Assembly: GCA_021792135.1 (NCBI GenBank)
Contig: JAJYVF010000019.1
Location: forward strand, 42,051 to 106,050
DNA from: Acidobacteriota bacterium
GTDB lineage: Bacteria > Acidobacteriota > Terriglobia > Terriglobales > Acidobacteriaceae
Length of the DNA: 64,000 nucleotides
Reading direction: 5' to 3'
A program made the position numbers and the translations under genes. The notes under the pieces are model-generated. The model worked only from the letters and a program-made list of their open reading frames with translations, was not told the origin of the DNA and did no database searches. Below are positions 1-9,151 of this stretch, piece by piece. Every line of letters starts with the position of its first letter. Within the stretch, counting starts at the first letter, position 1.

Positions 1-702
1 GAACACGGGCTTGCGATGCCGATGCTTTGTTGCTCTCCGGATTTCACCGAGAGCAACCCCGAGCTTCTGCGAAATGAAATCGAGCGCGAGAAGCGCATGA
101 TCGAGGTCACTGCGTTCTTTGGCGGGCGCTTCTGTCGCGTCCTTTCAGGACAGCGCCGCCCCGGGCTGGGCCGGGAAGATGGGATCGGGCAAGTCGTACG
201 CATCATCCGAGGACTGCTGCCGTTTGCCGAGGAGCATGGGGTGGTCCTTACGCTGGAGAACCACTACAAGGATAACTACTGGACTTACCCGGAATTCGCG
301 CAGAAGATGGACGTCTTCGTGGAGATCGTGGAGAAACTTGAGTCTCCGTGGTTCGGCGTCAACTACGATCCTTCCAATGCGATTCTGGCCGGCGAAGATC
401 CGCTGGTCCTGCTGGAGCGAGTGAAAAACCGCGTGGTTTCGATGCATGCGAGCGACCGGTATCTGAAGAGCGGCACGCTCGATGATCTGCGCAGAGAAGA
501 AAACTCGGCAGGGTATGCCGCTCGCCTGTCCCATGGTGTGATCGGAAAAGGGATGAATGATTACGACCGGATCTTTGCGACGCTCAGTTCGGTGGGATTC
601 AACTCGTGGATTTCGATTGAAGATGGACTGAACGGGATGGATGAGCTGAAGGAGTCGGTTCGTTTTCTCCGATCTAAAATCGACAGCCACTTCAAGGACT
701 GA
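1..702 (+). CDS. Sugar phosphate isomerase/epimerase, AP-endonuclease-2-like TIM barrel (5' truncated)
   Basis: The reading frame is open from the first base of the window, so the N-terminus lies outside; the first in-frame ATG (16) is probably internal. The visible 233 residues show the metal-ligand pattern of the xylose-isomerase-like TIM-barrel family: Glu in LENHYKD, Asp in NYDPSN, His in SMHASD and Glu in SIEDG. Such enzymes isomerise or epimerise keto-sugars or their phosphates in the cytoplasm. It lies 20 bases upstream of a hexulose-6-phosphate-synthase-like gene on the same strand, so the two are probably co-transcribed and act in one sugar pathway. The exact substrate cannot be told from sequence. 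Confidence 0.85.
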   Translation, partial: EHGLAMPMLCCSPDFTESNPELLRNEIEREKRMIEVTAFFGGRFCRVLSGQRRPGLGREDGIGQVVRIIRGLLPFAEEHGVVLTLENHYKDNYWTYPEFAQKMDVFVEIVEKLESPWFGVNYDPSNAILAGEDPLVLLERVKNRVVSMHASDRYLKSGTLDDLRREENSAGYAARLSHGVIGKGMNDYDRIFATLSSVGFNSWISIEDGLNGMDELKESVRFLRSKIDSHFKD

Positions 703-722
703 AAACGGAGATTCCGGCCATC

Positions 723-1412
723 ATGAACACGATCGTACAGATTTCGCTTGACCTTACCTCGATTCCGGAATCACTCGAAACGGCGCACCTGGCGGTGCGC
801 TCCGGGGTCGACTGGCTGGAAGCTGGCACACCGCTCATCATCGCCGAGGGGATGAACGGGGTTCGCGCCCTGCGCGCCGAGTTTCCCGACGTTCCGATCG
901 TCGCGGATCTGAAAACCATGGACGGCGGATGGCTGGAGGTCGAGATGATGGCTCGCGCCGGGGCAACGCATGTTGTGGTGATGGAGCGGGCGCATCCCGA
1001 AACGGTCAGGATGGTGGTGAAGGCGGGGAGGGACCTCGGAGTGAAAGTGATGGGAGACAACCTCGCAGCGGAAGACAAGGTTTCAGCAGCGAAGAGGCTG
1101 GAAGACTACGGCTGCAACTTTGTAATCCATCACATCGGCTATGACGAACGTCGCGGCCTTACCGCGGCCGGTAAGCCGTGCCCCACTCCGCTCGATCAGC
1201 TGAGGGAAGTTGTGGCTGCGGTCCGGGTTCCCGTCCAGGCGGTGGGCGGACTTTCCATCGAGCAGGCGATCCGAACACCCGAATTCGGCGCGCCCCTGGT
1301 GGTGATTGGGGCGCCGCTCGCGATTGACGCGGAATCCTTCAGAACGGCGTCGGGCAATCTCGAGGATATCCTGCGCCCGATCTGTGAGAGAGTTCACGCC
1401 TTTCGGGGCTGA
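723..1412 (+). CDS. 3-hexulose-6-phosphate synthase-like protein (OMPDC/HUMPS superfamily)
   Basis: A 229-residue TIM barrel of the orotidine-5'-phosphate decarboxylase suprafamily. The D-x-K-x-x-D motif is DLKTMD (D62, K64, D67), and the N-terminal EAGTPLIIAEG is close to the HPS form (IELGTPLIKAEG) rather than the UlaD form, where the motif is DAKIAD. A phosphate-binding VGG occurs near residue 178. HPS condenses formaldehyde with ribulose-5-phosphate or runs in reverse to make pentose; UlaD-type enzymes decarboxylate 3-keto-L-gulonate-6-phosphate. No SIS-domain 6-phospho-3-hexuloisomerase is present nearby, so a classical RuMP module is not shown; the partner is the upstream isomerase/epimerase. 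The family is sure, the substrate is not. Confidence 0.8.
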   Translation: MNTIVQISLDLTSIPESLETAHLAVRSGVDWLEAGTPLIIAEGMNGVRALRAEFPDVPIVADLKTMDGGWLEVEMMARAGATHVVVMERAHPETVRMVVKAGRDLGVKVMGDNLAAEDKVSAAKRLEDYGCNFVIHHIGYDERRGLTAAGKPCPTPLDQLREVVAAVRVPVQAVGGLSIEQAIRTPEFGAPLVVIGAPLAIDAESFRTASGNLEDILRPICERVHAFRG

Positions 1413-1490
1413 TCGACGCCCGAGCACCTCCTGAATCGCGGCGGGGCTGCTCTCATCCGCTGCCTCGCCGCGCGCCGGCATTGCCGGTTG

Positions 1491-3131
1491 TTATTGGCCT
1501 GTATATGACACTCTCCAGATCGATCCCGAGCCGTCGTCGCTGACCAGCAGCGAACCGTCGGGCGCAACTGTTACGCCCACCGGCCGGCCCCACACGCTTT
1601 TGTCGTTAACGACGAATCCCGTCAGGAAGTCCTCGTATTCTCCGCTCGCGTGGCCGCTGTGATGCAGCGGGACCCGAATCACTTCGTAGCCGGCGCGCGG
1701 CTCGCGGTTCCACGAACCATGCTCGGCTGCGAAGATGTCCCCCTGATACTCCGCCGGGAACTGCCTGCCTTCGTAGAAGGTCATCTCCAGCGAAGCATTG
1801 TGCGGCTGCAGGATCACGTCCGGAGTAAGCACCTTGTCTTTCAGCTCGGGATGCGCGCCGGGAAAGCGCGGATCCTGGTGCCCGCCCATGTACCACCACG
1901 GCCAGCCATAGAATCCGCCGGGCTGCACGTGGGTGATGTAGTCAGGCACGAGATTGTTCCCCAGGCCGTCGCGTTCGTTGACTGAGCACCATAGCTCACC
2001 GGTTTTCGGATTGACGGCGATGCCTACCGGGTTACGGATCCCGTACGCATAGATCTGCTTGCCGGTACCCTCCGGATTGAACTCCAGGATGTTGGCACGA
2101 TCGTGCTCATAGGGTGCGTCGGAAACGTTGTCATGCGAGCCCACGGACACGAACATCTTCGTACCGTCGGGTGAGAACTGAATGTCGCGAGTGGTATGGC
2201 CGCCGCCGCTGGGCAGATCATCCAGTCGCTGCGGCTCGCCCCGCGCGACCAGATCTCCGTCGCGATACGGGATGCGCACCACCGCATTTGTGTTGCCGAT
2301 GTAGATCCACTGCGGATCCTTGCCCGGAGGATAGAACGCAATCCCGAAGGGCGCATTCAGGCCCGATGCGAACACCTTTGTCATCTGCGGCTTGCCATCG
2401 GGGGTCATGCCGCGAAAGACGCGGATATCTCCGGCATCGGTCTCGGCGAGAAAGATGTCCCCATTGGGCGCGGTGCGCATCAGACGGGGATTGTTCAGCC
2501 CCGTCGCATACAGGCCAACCTTGAAACCGGCCGGCGCCTTGGGCCAGGCATTGGCAGGCCGGGGAACAACCTGCGGCCCGTTGTCGGCTGAGGGTGTCTT
2601 ATAGGGTGCAGGCAGGTCCTTCAGCGTAATGTGGCGAAACTTGCCCGGATGTTCGTAGCGATAGTCGGTAAACGGGGGCGTGGGCGGCGGGTAACTGGAC
2701 GTCGATGCTTCCGTGGGGCTCTCCGGCGCAACCGCGGCCACCGATCCCAGCCGCGACGACTTCAGATAGGTGACAATCTGCCACCGCACCTGCTCCGGCA
2801 GGCGCGACCAGGAGGGCATGCCGTTCGCCAGGTCGCCTTTTGTGATGTACCAGAACAGTTCTCCAGCGGAGGCGGTTTTCACCGACGCTCTGGTCAGTGC
2901 AGGAATATTCCCGGAGCCCTGTGCTCGAGCGCCGTGGCAGCTGGAACAGTTCCGCGCATACAGCTGTTCGCCCGCCTGCTCCGCTGCCTGCTGGCCTGCC
3001 AGGGGATTGGTCATCTGCTCTGCCGAGGCTGGAGCATTGTGAAACGATTGCGTCGACTGCGCAAGGGCAACGGACCCGGCGATCAGAACCGCAAACGAAA
3101 CGATCAAAGCAGGGCAATCCACACACTTCAT
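1491..3131 (-). CDS. Secreted cytochrome c / glucose-sorbosone dehydrogenase fusion
   Basis: A 546-residue exported protein. The signal peptide spans residues 1-24. A mono-heme cytochrome c domain follows (C62-SSC-H66, likely axial Met in NGMPSW near residue 104), then a linker rich in Pro, Ser and Thr. The rest, from about residue 190, is a soluble PQQ-type sugar dehydrogenase (GSDH/sorbosone) beta-propeller, with GGGHTTRDIQFSPDG containing the family's catalytic-type His, then NPVGIAVNPKTGELW and AEHGSWNREPRAGYEV. It should oxidise aldoses in the periplasm and pass electrons directly to its own heme domain. It stands alone on the minus strand, with possible mutually exclusive hairpins just upstream of its ribosome binding site (AGAGGAG, 11 bases before ATG). 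Confidence 0.9.
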   Translation of the reverse strand: MKCVDCPALIVSFAVLIAGSVALAQSTQSFHNAPASAEQMTNPLAGQQAAEQAGEQLYARNCSSCHGARAQGSGNIPALTRASVKTASAGELFWYITKGDLANGMPSWSRLPEQVRWQIVTYLKSSRLGSVAAVAPESPTEASTSSYPPPTPPFTDYRYEHPGKFRHITLKDLPAPYKTPSADNGPQVVPRPANAWPKAPAGFKVGLYATGLNNPRLMRTAPNGDIFLAETDAGDIRVFRGMTPDGKPQMTKVFASGLNAPFGIAFYPPGKDPQWIYIGNTNAVVRIPYRDGDLVARGEPQRLDDLPSGGGHTTRDIQFSPDGTKMFVSVGSHDNVSDAPYEHDRANILEFNPEGTGKQIYAYGIRNPVGIAVNPKTGELWCSVNERDGLGNNLVPDYITHVQPGGFYGWPWWYMGGHQDPRFPGAHPELKDKVLTPDVILQPHNASLEMTFYEGRQFPAEYQGDIFAAEHGSWNREPRAGYEVIRVPLHHSGHASGEYEDFLTGFVVNDKSVWGRPVGVTVAPDGSLLVSDDGSGSIWRVSYTGQ

Positions 3132-3149
3132 CGGGAGAAATGCTCCTCT

Positions 3150-3189
3150 CGGCTTCTGCTGAGGCCGCCGGCTTCAGGGCAGAAGCCGG
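3150..3189 (-). promoter_or_regulatory. Two mutually exclusive hairpins in the leader of the sugar dehydrogenase gene
   Basis: On the minus transcript, arm 3182-3189 can pair with 3168-3175 (8 perfect pairs, 6-base loop). Most of the same arm (3179-3188) can instead pair with 3150-3159 (10 perfect pairs, 19-base loop). The second hairpin ends directly against the purine-rich ribosome binding site (3141-3148). The site itself can form a small GGAG/CTCC hairpin. The arrangement resembles a translational switch, but no known riboswitch class was recognised and it may be fortuitous in GC-rich DNA. Confidence 0.35.
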
Positions 3190-3670
3190 TAGCGCTATCC
3201 TCGGTTTGCCTGGGTCTGCGGGATCCGACGCACGGACCGAGGCAGTTGCTGTTCCGTTCGAAAGCGTGGCACAGTTCGGAACCGGCGACGGTACAAGACT
3301 CTCCTGCCGGAGCCAGAGCGGGGACTTGCCCCCTTCAGATTGCCACCCGTGGGTGTTCCTGTCGAGATGATATCGCCGCCCCGGACAGAAGCAGGCGGAA
3401 AAGAGCGACGCCGGCCTGCAGCCAGCCGGTAGATCCGTGTCGGGAGCCGGAGCAAGCGGGCAGCAAGGCTCGGGTATCCCGAATCCGCAGCCCCAGCTCA
3501 GAGTCTCCGGGAGGCATCCGGAACGTGGTTCGTCATGAGCAGGCGAATACCATTTCCCGTCGCCAGCCTTCTCTCTGCGGCGAGGCCTTTGCCCCATGTG
3601 CAGGAGATCCTGTTCGGCAGGCCGTGAACACGGAGATGGCTGCCGCGAGTTGCGCGGCGAACTCGCGGGG
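3190..3670. other. Intergenic stretch between two minus-strand genes
   Basis: About 480 bases lie upstream of the sugar dehydrogenase gene and downstream of the alpha-galactosidase stop. Open frames cross it on both strands, but their translations are Arg/Pro/Ser-rich and of low complexity, and match no family I know. No clear terminator with a U-run or convincing sigma-70 promoter was seen. It presumably contains the dehydrogenase promoter. Confidence 0.5.
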
Positions 3671-4873
3671 TCACTGCCACATGCGAAGCATGACTACGCC
3701 TCCCTGGGGAACGGTGACGGTCCAGGAGCCGCGGAGAATGCCCAGATCCTTGTGAGCCCACAGGTCGCGGGCGTGGACCGGGCCATCGAATCCAACGTCC
3801 CGGAGCCGCAGCGTCAGCGGCTCAGCTTCGTCATCGGTCACATAGTTGAAGATCGCCACGGCCTTTGCGCCGCCGCTCAGTTTGCGCACCCAGATCTGGG
3901 GCGGCCCGAGCCGATAGCCCTGGATCCCCAGCCGGTCCTGATCGACCGCGATCACTTCCCTGTTCATCAGGATGCTCTTGGTCGTCTCATCCATTTTGCT
4001 CAGGTCGTTGCCGGCCAGCAGCGGCGCAGCCAGCATGGACCAGAGGCTCATCTGGGTCCGGTACTGGTCGGGGTTCATGCCGCCGTTGCCGATCTCCAGC
4101 ATGTCCGGATCGTTCCAGTGGCCGGGTGCGGCGAACTTTTCAAGCCCCGCCTGGGAAAAGCCGATGAGCGCCATGCTGCGATAGTTGTCACGGATATCGT
4201 CGGTCGTGCGCCACAGATTCGCCCCGACCTGTGGTCCCCATTCCCAGACGGAGCCAACCCCATACTCACAGAGACTGTAGACGATGGGCCGGTGCGCATT
4301 CAGCAGAGCCTGATGCATCTTCTCGTAGGCAGCCTTCATCATCTCCACGGCCTGGTGCGGATCCTGGTTCGGATCGTGCAGCCTCATGATGTCCATATAG
4401 CTGCACAGGTCATATTTCAGATAATCCACTCCCCAGGCGGCGAAGGTGATCGCATCCTGTTGCTCATGGCCGTAACTCCCCTCGTTGCCTTCGCAGGTCT
4501 TTGGGCCGGGAGAGGAATAGATTCCCAGCTTCAGCCCCCTGGAATGAACATAATCGGCGAGAGCTTTCATATCCGGAAATTTGCTGTTGGCGTGGATATT
4601 GCCCTGCGCATCCCGCTGGCCCTCCCAGCCGTCGTCGATGTTGACGTAGATATAGCCGGCATCCCGCATCCCGGTGGAAACCATGGCGTCGGCCGCCGCG
4701 CGAACATCGGCATCATTGACCTTGCCGCCGAAGTGGTTCCAGCTGTTCCATCCCATGGGAGGGGTCTGGGCCAGAAGGCCCGATTGCGCATGAAGCGGGG
4801 CGCACGCGAGAACCAGCAAAGCAGGAAGAAATACGACCCATTTCCAGACAAAAAGAAGTCGAATGTTGTTCAT
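3671..4873 (-). CDS. Alpha-galactosidase, GH27, secreted
   Basis: A 400-residue GH27 enzyme that removes terminal alpha-linked galactose. The ATG at 4873 is chosen because it gives a standard signal peptide (MNNIRLLF..., cleavage near APLHAQ, residue 30); a GTG 48 bases upstream would add a Pro/Ser-rich tail before it. The mature domain begins at once with TPPMGWNSWNHF, the GH27/36 barrel start. The nucleophile is D155 in YLKYDLC and the acid/base is D226 in WRTTDDI. The C-terminal 80 residues form the family's beta-sandwich. It is divergent from the GH92 mannosidase gene and probably acts on the same glycans in the periplasm. Confidence 0.93.
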   Translation of the reverse strand: MNNIRLLFVWKWVVFLPALLVLACAPLHAQSGLLAQTPPMGWNSWNHFGGKVNDADVRAAADAMVSTGMRDAGYIYVNIDDGWEGQRDAQGNIHANSKFPDMKALADYVHSRGLKLGIYSSPGPKTCEGNEGSYGHEQQDAITFAAWGVDYLKYDLCSYMDIMRLHDPNQDPHQAVEMMKAAYEKMHQALLNAHRPIVYSLCEYGVGSVWEWGPQVGANLWRTTDDIRDNYRSMALIGFSQAGLEKFAAPGHWNDPDMLEIGNGGMNPDQYRTQMSLWSMLAAPLLAGNDLSKMDETTKSILMNREVIAVDQDRLGIQGYRLGPPQIWVRKLSGGAKAVAIFNYVTDDEAEPLTLRLRDVGFDGPVHARDLWAHKDLGILRGSWTVTVPQGGVVMLRMWQ

Positions 4874-5300
4874 GGAAGAAACGCTCTCACCCGGAGGGAC
4901 CGGTGTCAACGGTGACGACACCGCCTCCAGCCGGAAATCGTTCAGTCAGCTGAACTCAATGTCAACGGGAAGGACCTGAACCGCGGAAAAACACAGTCAG
5001 AGGGCCCGTATGCGATGGTCAGGAACCGTGCAGACTGCGAGGTTACCAGCGTGTGGTATCCCCCGGAAGAGACATCGGGAGGTGCCGGGAACCCGCCCAT
5101 GCCTTGCCGCGGTTCTACTATGATCAGGTCGGAAGATCCGGGCGAGTACCTGATCGTTCCGGATCGCATTGATCATCACTGGCAGTCCACAACGAGCGGA
5201 TCGCACTCGAGGCAGCAGGGGTCGCTGACTGCCGCAGGTCCGCCGGGCCGGGGCTCAGTGCTCGATGGAGCGGTTTAACTACGGATATAAGGAGCTGCCT
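4874..5300. promoter_or_regulatory. Divergent regulatory region between GH27 and GH92 genes
   Basis: This 427-base region must hold both promoters. A perfect 16-base inverted repeat, GTTCAG-TCAG-CTGAAC, lies at 4940-4955, about 70 bases upstream of the GH27 start, and is a plausible operator for a dimeric regulator. No consensus -35/-10 pair stands out. The small open frames here are not convincing genes. Confidence 0.4.
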
Positions 5301-7736
5301 ATGTTCTCCGGTTTTCACCAAACCTCTTCTATACTCTCCACGCCGGGCAGATACGCAGTAAGCGGCCCTTCCGGGAAATTGCTGACGGGATGGGAAGGGC
5401 GCATACAACACACGATGCGCCGCATCTGCAGGCGATGGAAACAGGTATCCTGTGCAGCGGCAGCCGTGTTCGCAATCCTCTCATTCCTGAGCTGCGCCGT
5501 GGCCGCACAAAACGGGGCGGTCATGAGCCCGGTGGACAGCGTGAACCCCTTCATTGGCACCGGCGGAGGGCCGGGCGGGACCATCAATCTGTTTCCAGGA
5601 CCGAGCATGCCGTTCGGGATGGTACAGCTGAGCCCGGACACGGAAAGCAAGGGCTTCGGCTATCACTACGATCAGCCCGACATCCAGGGCTTCAGTATGG
5701 CCCATATGAGCGGCTCCGGCTGCCCCAATGAAGGTGAAGTCTTTTTCACCGCAACGACGGGTCCCGTCGCGACGCAGGTCAGCGATTTTCAGTCGTCCTA
5801 TTCGCACACCGATGAAGGAGCGTCGGCGGGATACTATCGCGTTCGCCTGGCACGCTGGGATGTGAATGCCGAACTCAGCGCTACCGACCGCACGGGGATT
5901 GCCCAGTTCACTTTCCCGGCGGGAAAGCCGGCCAACATCCTGCTGCCCATCAGCCATACGCTGAACAGGACGATGGGCGCGGAAGTCCGCATCGTGGGAG
6001 ATCGCGAAATCGAAGGGTACGTGGAAAACCAGGCATTCTGCGGCACGAAGCAGAACTACAAAGTCTACTTCGACATGACGTTCAGCCGTCCGTTCGCTTC
6101 CTTCGGGACCTGGGACGGCAATCACTACGGCGGCCCGGGCAAGGTCTCCGCCGGCGGCCGCACCGCCGCGCAGACTGGTCATGGTCGTTGGATCGGCGCC
6201 TACGTGAGCTGGCCTTCGGAAGCGCGCCCGTTTGCCATCGCAGCACGGATCGGTATCTCCTATGTGGATATCGCCGGGGCCAGGAACAATCTGAAGACAG
6301 AGTCGGAGGGGAAGGACTTCTCCACGATCCGGCGCGAAGCTCGGCAGGCCTGGCGCAAGGCATTAGGCGTAGTAGACGTTTCCGGCGGCACGCCTGAGGA
6401 GCGGACGGTGTTCTATACCGCTCTGTACCACAGCCTCATGATGCCCAACATCTGCAGCGATGCCGATGGCCGATACGACGGGTTCGACAATCGCATCCAT
6501 CAGACCCCGCCAGGACACGTGGTCTACGCCAATTATTCCGGATGGGATATCTACCGCAGCCAGATTCCGCTGGTCGCGATGCTCGATCCGGAGCGGATGC
6601 AGGACATCGCTCAGTCCATCGTGCTGATGTATCAGCAGGGAGGCTGGATCGGGCGGTGGCCGCAGGCCAACCGCTACACCAATGTCATGGCCGGGAGTCC
6701 ATTAACCGTGGTGCTGGCCACAGCATGGTTGGACGGGCTGCACGGATTCGACATGGACACGGCATGGAAAGGCATGCTGCAGGATGCGACGCAGGCTCCG
6801 CCGCCCGGGCAGCCCTATGCAGGGGAAGCCGGAATCGAATGGATTAATAAGATCCACTATGTTCCCAATGACAAAGTCAGTTACGGCTCGGTTTCGCAGA
6901 TTCAGGAAGATGTGATCGCCTATGCCTCGCTCTATCGCCTGGCGCAGGCTCTTGGCAGGAGCGAAGACGCGAAGATGATGTATGAGAGGGCTCTCGATTA
7001 TCGCAACGTCTTCGACCAGCAGGACCAGTTCTTCCGGCCTCGTAACGCCGACGGCCAGTGGGTCCCCAATTTCGATCCCCTCCAGGAAGAACACGGGTTC
7101 ATCGAGGGCTCGGGCTGGCATTACCAGTGGCTTGCGCCTTCCGATCTGGCCTGGTTGATTCACGCGGTCGGAAAGGATCGCTTTAACCAGCGGCTTACTG
7201 ACTTCTTCAGTTATAAGAAGCCAGGATGGTACGGCCAGTACTATAACCCGTACAACGAAACGGATCTCGAAGCCCCCTTTGAATTCAACTTCTCCGGGCA
7301 GCCATGGGATTCCCAGCGCGTGGTTCGCCGGGTGCTTCAGGAAAACTACACCACGGATCCCAACGGCATTCCCGGCAATGACGATTGCGGGGAGATGTCA
7401 TCGTGGGCGGTTTTGAGCATGATGGGCCTGTACAGTGTCGATCCTGCCAGCCTTGCGTACGAGATGGTCAGCCCTGTCTTCTCGAAGGTTGTACTTCACC
7501 TGAGTGCTCCCTATGAGGGAAAGGTCTTTATCATCGACACGTCGGCCAATCCCGGCGAGAATCCTTACATTCAGGGCGTGCGGCTGAACGGGCAGAAGCA
7601 CGAACAAAACTGGATCTCCTTCCACGACATTGCCGGCGGGGGAACGCTGCACTTTGCGCTCGGAGCAAGCCCTGAGCGCACTTGGGGCGCAGCGCCGGAG
7701 GATACTCCGCCCTCTCTGAGCAGCGAGCAGCCGTAA
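5301..7736 (+). CDS. Alpha-1,2-mannosidase, GH92, secreted
   Basis: A GH92 exo-alpha-mannosidase, calcium-dependent in characterised members. The family starts at about residue 80 with VNPFIGTGGGPGGTINLFPGPSMPFGMVQ (quoted in part), and GNDDCGEMSSW near the C-terminus is the GH92 hallmark. Start choice: ATG 5301 has an excellent AAGGAG six bases upstream but gives a 40-50-residue leader before the signal sequence; ATG 5415 (MRRICRRWKQ...) gives a normal signal peptide ending near AVAAQN but a weaker ribosome binding site. Both are possible. It sits with GH27 and GH29 enzymes, implying attack on complex, N-glycan-like or yeast-mannan-like glycans. Confidence 0.92.
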   Translation: MFSGFHQTSSILSTPGRYAVSGPSGKLLTGWEGRIQHTMRRICRRWKQVSCAAAAVFAILSFLSCAVAAQNGAVMSPVDSVNPFIGTGGGPGGTINLFPGPSMPFGMVQLSPDTESKGFGYHYDQPDIQGFSMAHMSGSGCPNEGEVFFTATTGPVATQVSDFQSSYSHTDEGASAGYYRVRLARWDVNAELSATDRTGIAQFTFPAGKPANILLPISHTLNRTMGAEVRIVGDREIEGYVENQAFCGTKQNYKVYFDMTFSRPFASFGTWDGNHYGGPGKVSAGGRTAAQTGHGRWIGAYVSWPSEARPFAIAARIGISYVDIAGARNNLKTESEGKDFSTIRREARQAWRKALGVVDVSGGTPEERTVFYTALYHSLMMPNICSDADGRYDGFDNRIHQTPPGHVVYANYSGWDIYRSQIPLVAMLDPERMQDIAQSIVLMYQQGGWIGRWPQANRYTNVMAGSPLTVVLATAWLDGLHGFDMDTAWKGMLQDATQAPPPGQPYAGEAGIEWINKIHYVPNDKVSYGSVSQIQEDVIAYASLYRLAQALGRSEDAKMMYERALDYRNVFDQQDQFFRPRNADGQWVPNFDPLQEEHGFIEGSGWHYQWLAPSDLAWLIHAVGKDRFNQRLTDFFSYKKPGWYGQYYNPYNETDLEAPFEFNFSGQPWDSQRVVRRVLQENYTTDPNGIPGNDDCGEMSSWAVLSMMGLYSVDPASLAYEMVSPVFSKVVLHLSAPYEGKVFIIDTSANPGENPYIQGVRLNGQKHEQNWISFHDIAGGGTLHFALGASPERTWGAAPEDTPPSLSSEQP

Positions 7737-7772
7737 AAACCCTGCTCAGATCGCTACCTGCAGACTCGGCCG

Positions 7773-8993
7773 CTATCGCAGATCCGAACTGCTTCCCGGC
7801 TCCTGTGGAGTGAGATACCGGCCCTCAGCGAGGCGCGCAGGGTGGACGAAGTGGCGGCTGAGATGAGGGATGTACTCGAGAAAGATCTTGGGATGACCCA
7901 TGGCGATATGATTCACCAGAACCAGGTGCTGATGAATCTGCCCCATATCGCCGACATGCGGCACCACGGGCGTCTTGTACCTGCGGGCCAGCAGGCTTAC
8001 GGTCAGGAACTCGCTGACGCCGCCTAAACGCGTACAGTCTGGCTGAAGAAAACCGATGCACTTCGCTTCCAGATAGTTCCTGAAGACCACGCGGTTCGGC
8101 ACGTGTTCGCCGATGGCCAGAGGCACCGGCGCAATCTCAGCAGCCAGTGTGCGGTGGGCATCAACATCGTCCGGATGCGTCGGCTCCTCGATCCAGAACG
8201 GCTGCATACCGGCAAGCTCCCGGCAGGCTGATTCGGCCTGCGGGAGCGACCACTGCTGATTGGCATCCAGCATGATCATTGCGTCAGGACCAGTAATGCT
8301 GCGGAGAAGCTGTGCCCGTTCCAGATCCCGTTTCAGCGATCCGCCGACCTTCAGCTTGAAGGCTCCGAATCCCTGATCGAGGCTGCGCCGCACATTCTCT
8401 CGAATCTGGGCGTCGGTGAACTGATACCAGCCGACGCTGGTATCGTAGCCGGGATAACCCTCCTCCAGAACCGCGGAGCGCTCCTGCCGCGCTGCCTGCT
8501 GCTCGCGCAACAGGAAAAGCGCGGTCTCACGATCGAGGACGGTCTCGAGATAGCTCAGGTCCAGAAGATCCACAAAGGATTCCGGGGACAGATCGAGCAG
8601 GAGCTTCCACAAAGGCACTTGCCGCGACTTCGCCCAAACATCGAAACAGGCGTTGGTCAGGGATGCCAGAGCGAGATGAACGACCCCTTTGTGCGGCCCC
8701 AGCCAGCGCAGATGGGGATCGTCCGCCATTTCGCGAAATTTGGTGCCATAGCCGGCCATCAGCTCTTCGAGATCGGCGCCGACCAGATGCCGCCCCAGCA
8801 TCCGGATAGCACTGCAGACAAGATCGTTTCCAGGGCCCATCGTGAGCACGAGGCCGGTTCCCTGCAGCCCGGAATCAAGCGCTATTCTGGCTGCAGCAAA
8901 TGAGTACTGCGGCGCGGAGTGTACCGCATCCGAGCCTTCTCCGGGCGCGAGCTGATACCTCGCGTCACGAACACCGATGGACCTGATCAACAT
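7773..8993 (-). CDS. L-fuconate dehydratase (enolase superfamily)
   Basis: A 406-residue mandelate-racemase-type enolase superfamily enzyme that dehydrates L-fuconate to 2-keto-3-deoxy-L-fuconate. The fuconate-dehydratase signature YPGYDTSVGWYQFTD is present at residues 180-194. Catalytic residues match: K213/K215 in FKLKVG, metal ligands D243 (DANQQW), E269 (WIEEPT) and E296 (IGEH), and general base His346 (VVPHVG). The gene is divergent from the GH29 fucosidase across 158 bases, a strong functional link: released fucose is oxidised to fuconate elsewhere and dehydrated here. The dehydrogenase, lactonase and aldolase or later steps are not in the window. Confidence 0.9.
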   Translation of the reverse strand: MLIRSIGVRDARYQLAPGEGSDAVHSAPQYSFAAARIALDSGLQGTGLVLTMGPGNDLVCSAIRMLGRHLVGADLEELMAGYGTKFREMADDPHLRWLGPHKGVVHLALASLTNACFDVWAKSRQVPLWKLLLDLSPESFVDLLDLSYLETVLDRETALFLLREQQAARQERSAVLEEGYPGYDTSVGWYQFTDAQIRENVRRSLDQGFGAFKLKVGGSLKRDLERAQLLRSITGPDAMIMLDANQQWSLPQAESACRELAGMQPFWIEEPTHPDDVDAHRTLAAEIAPVPLAIGEHVPNRVVFRNYLEAKCIGFLQPDCTRLGGVSEFLTVSLLARRYKTPVVPHVGDMGQIHQHLVLVNHIAMGHPKIFLEYIPHLSRHFVHPARLAEGRYLTPQEPGSSSDLR

Positions 8994-9151
8994 CGAAACG
9001 CACCTGCCCGGGAGATTTCCATAATCGCCACCCGATTATACAAATGGTCTGAGTAAATCCACGCGCTGGTCCTCGCCGCAACTGGATGCAGGGGAGAATG
9101 GCAGGCGCTCCCTCCAGTGGGTTCCTTGACATTTTGTCCCGCGGAACACTA
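8994..9151. promoter_or_regulatory. Divergent promoter region, fuconate dehydratase / alpha-L-fucosidase
   Basis: This 158-base region separates two functionally linked divergent genes. An AT-rich patch around 9031-9057 contains TGGTCTGAGTA, one mismatch from the TNGTNNNACNA half-site pattern of FadR-type GntR operators. That is suggestive of shared control by a fucose-responsive regulator but weak. No regulator gene adjoins. Confidence 0.35.

Noticed and set aside
2599..3755. Long frames on both strands covering the 3132-3670 gap
   Set aside because: Low-complexity Arg/Pro/Ser translations overlapping real genes at both ends; no family resemblance.
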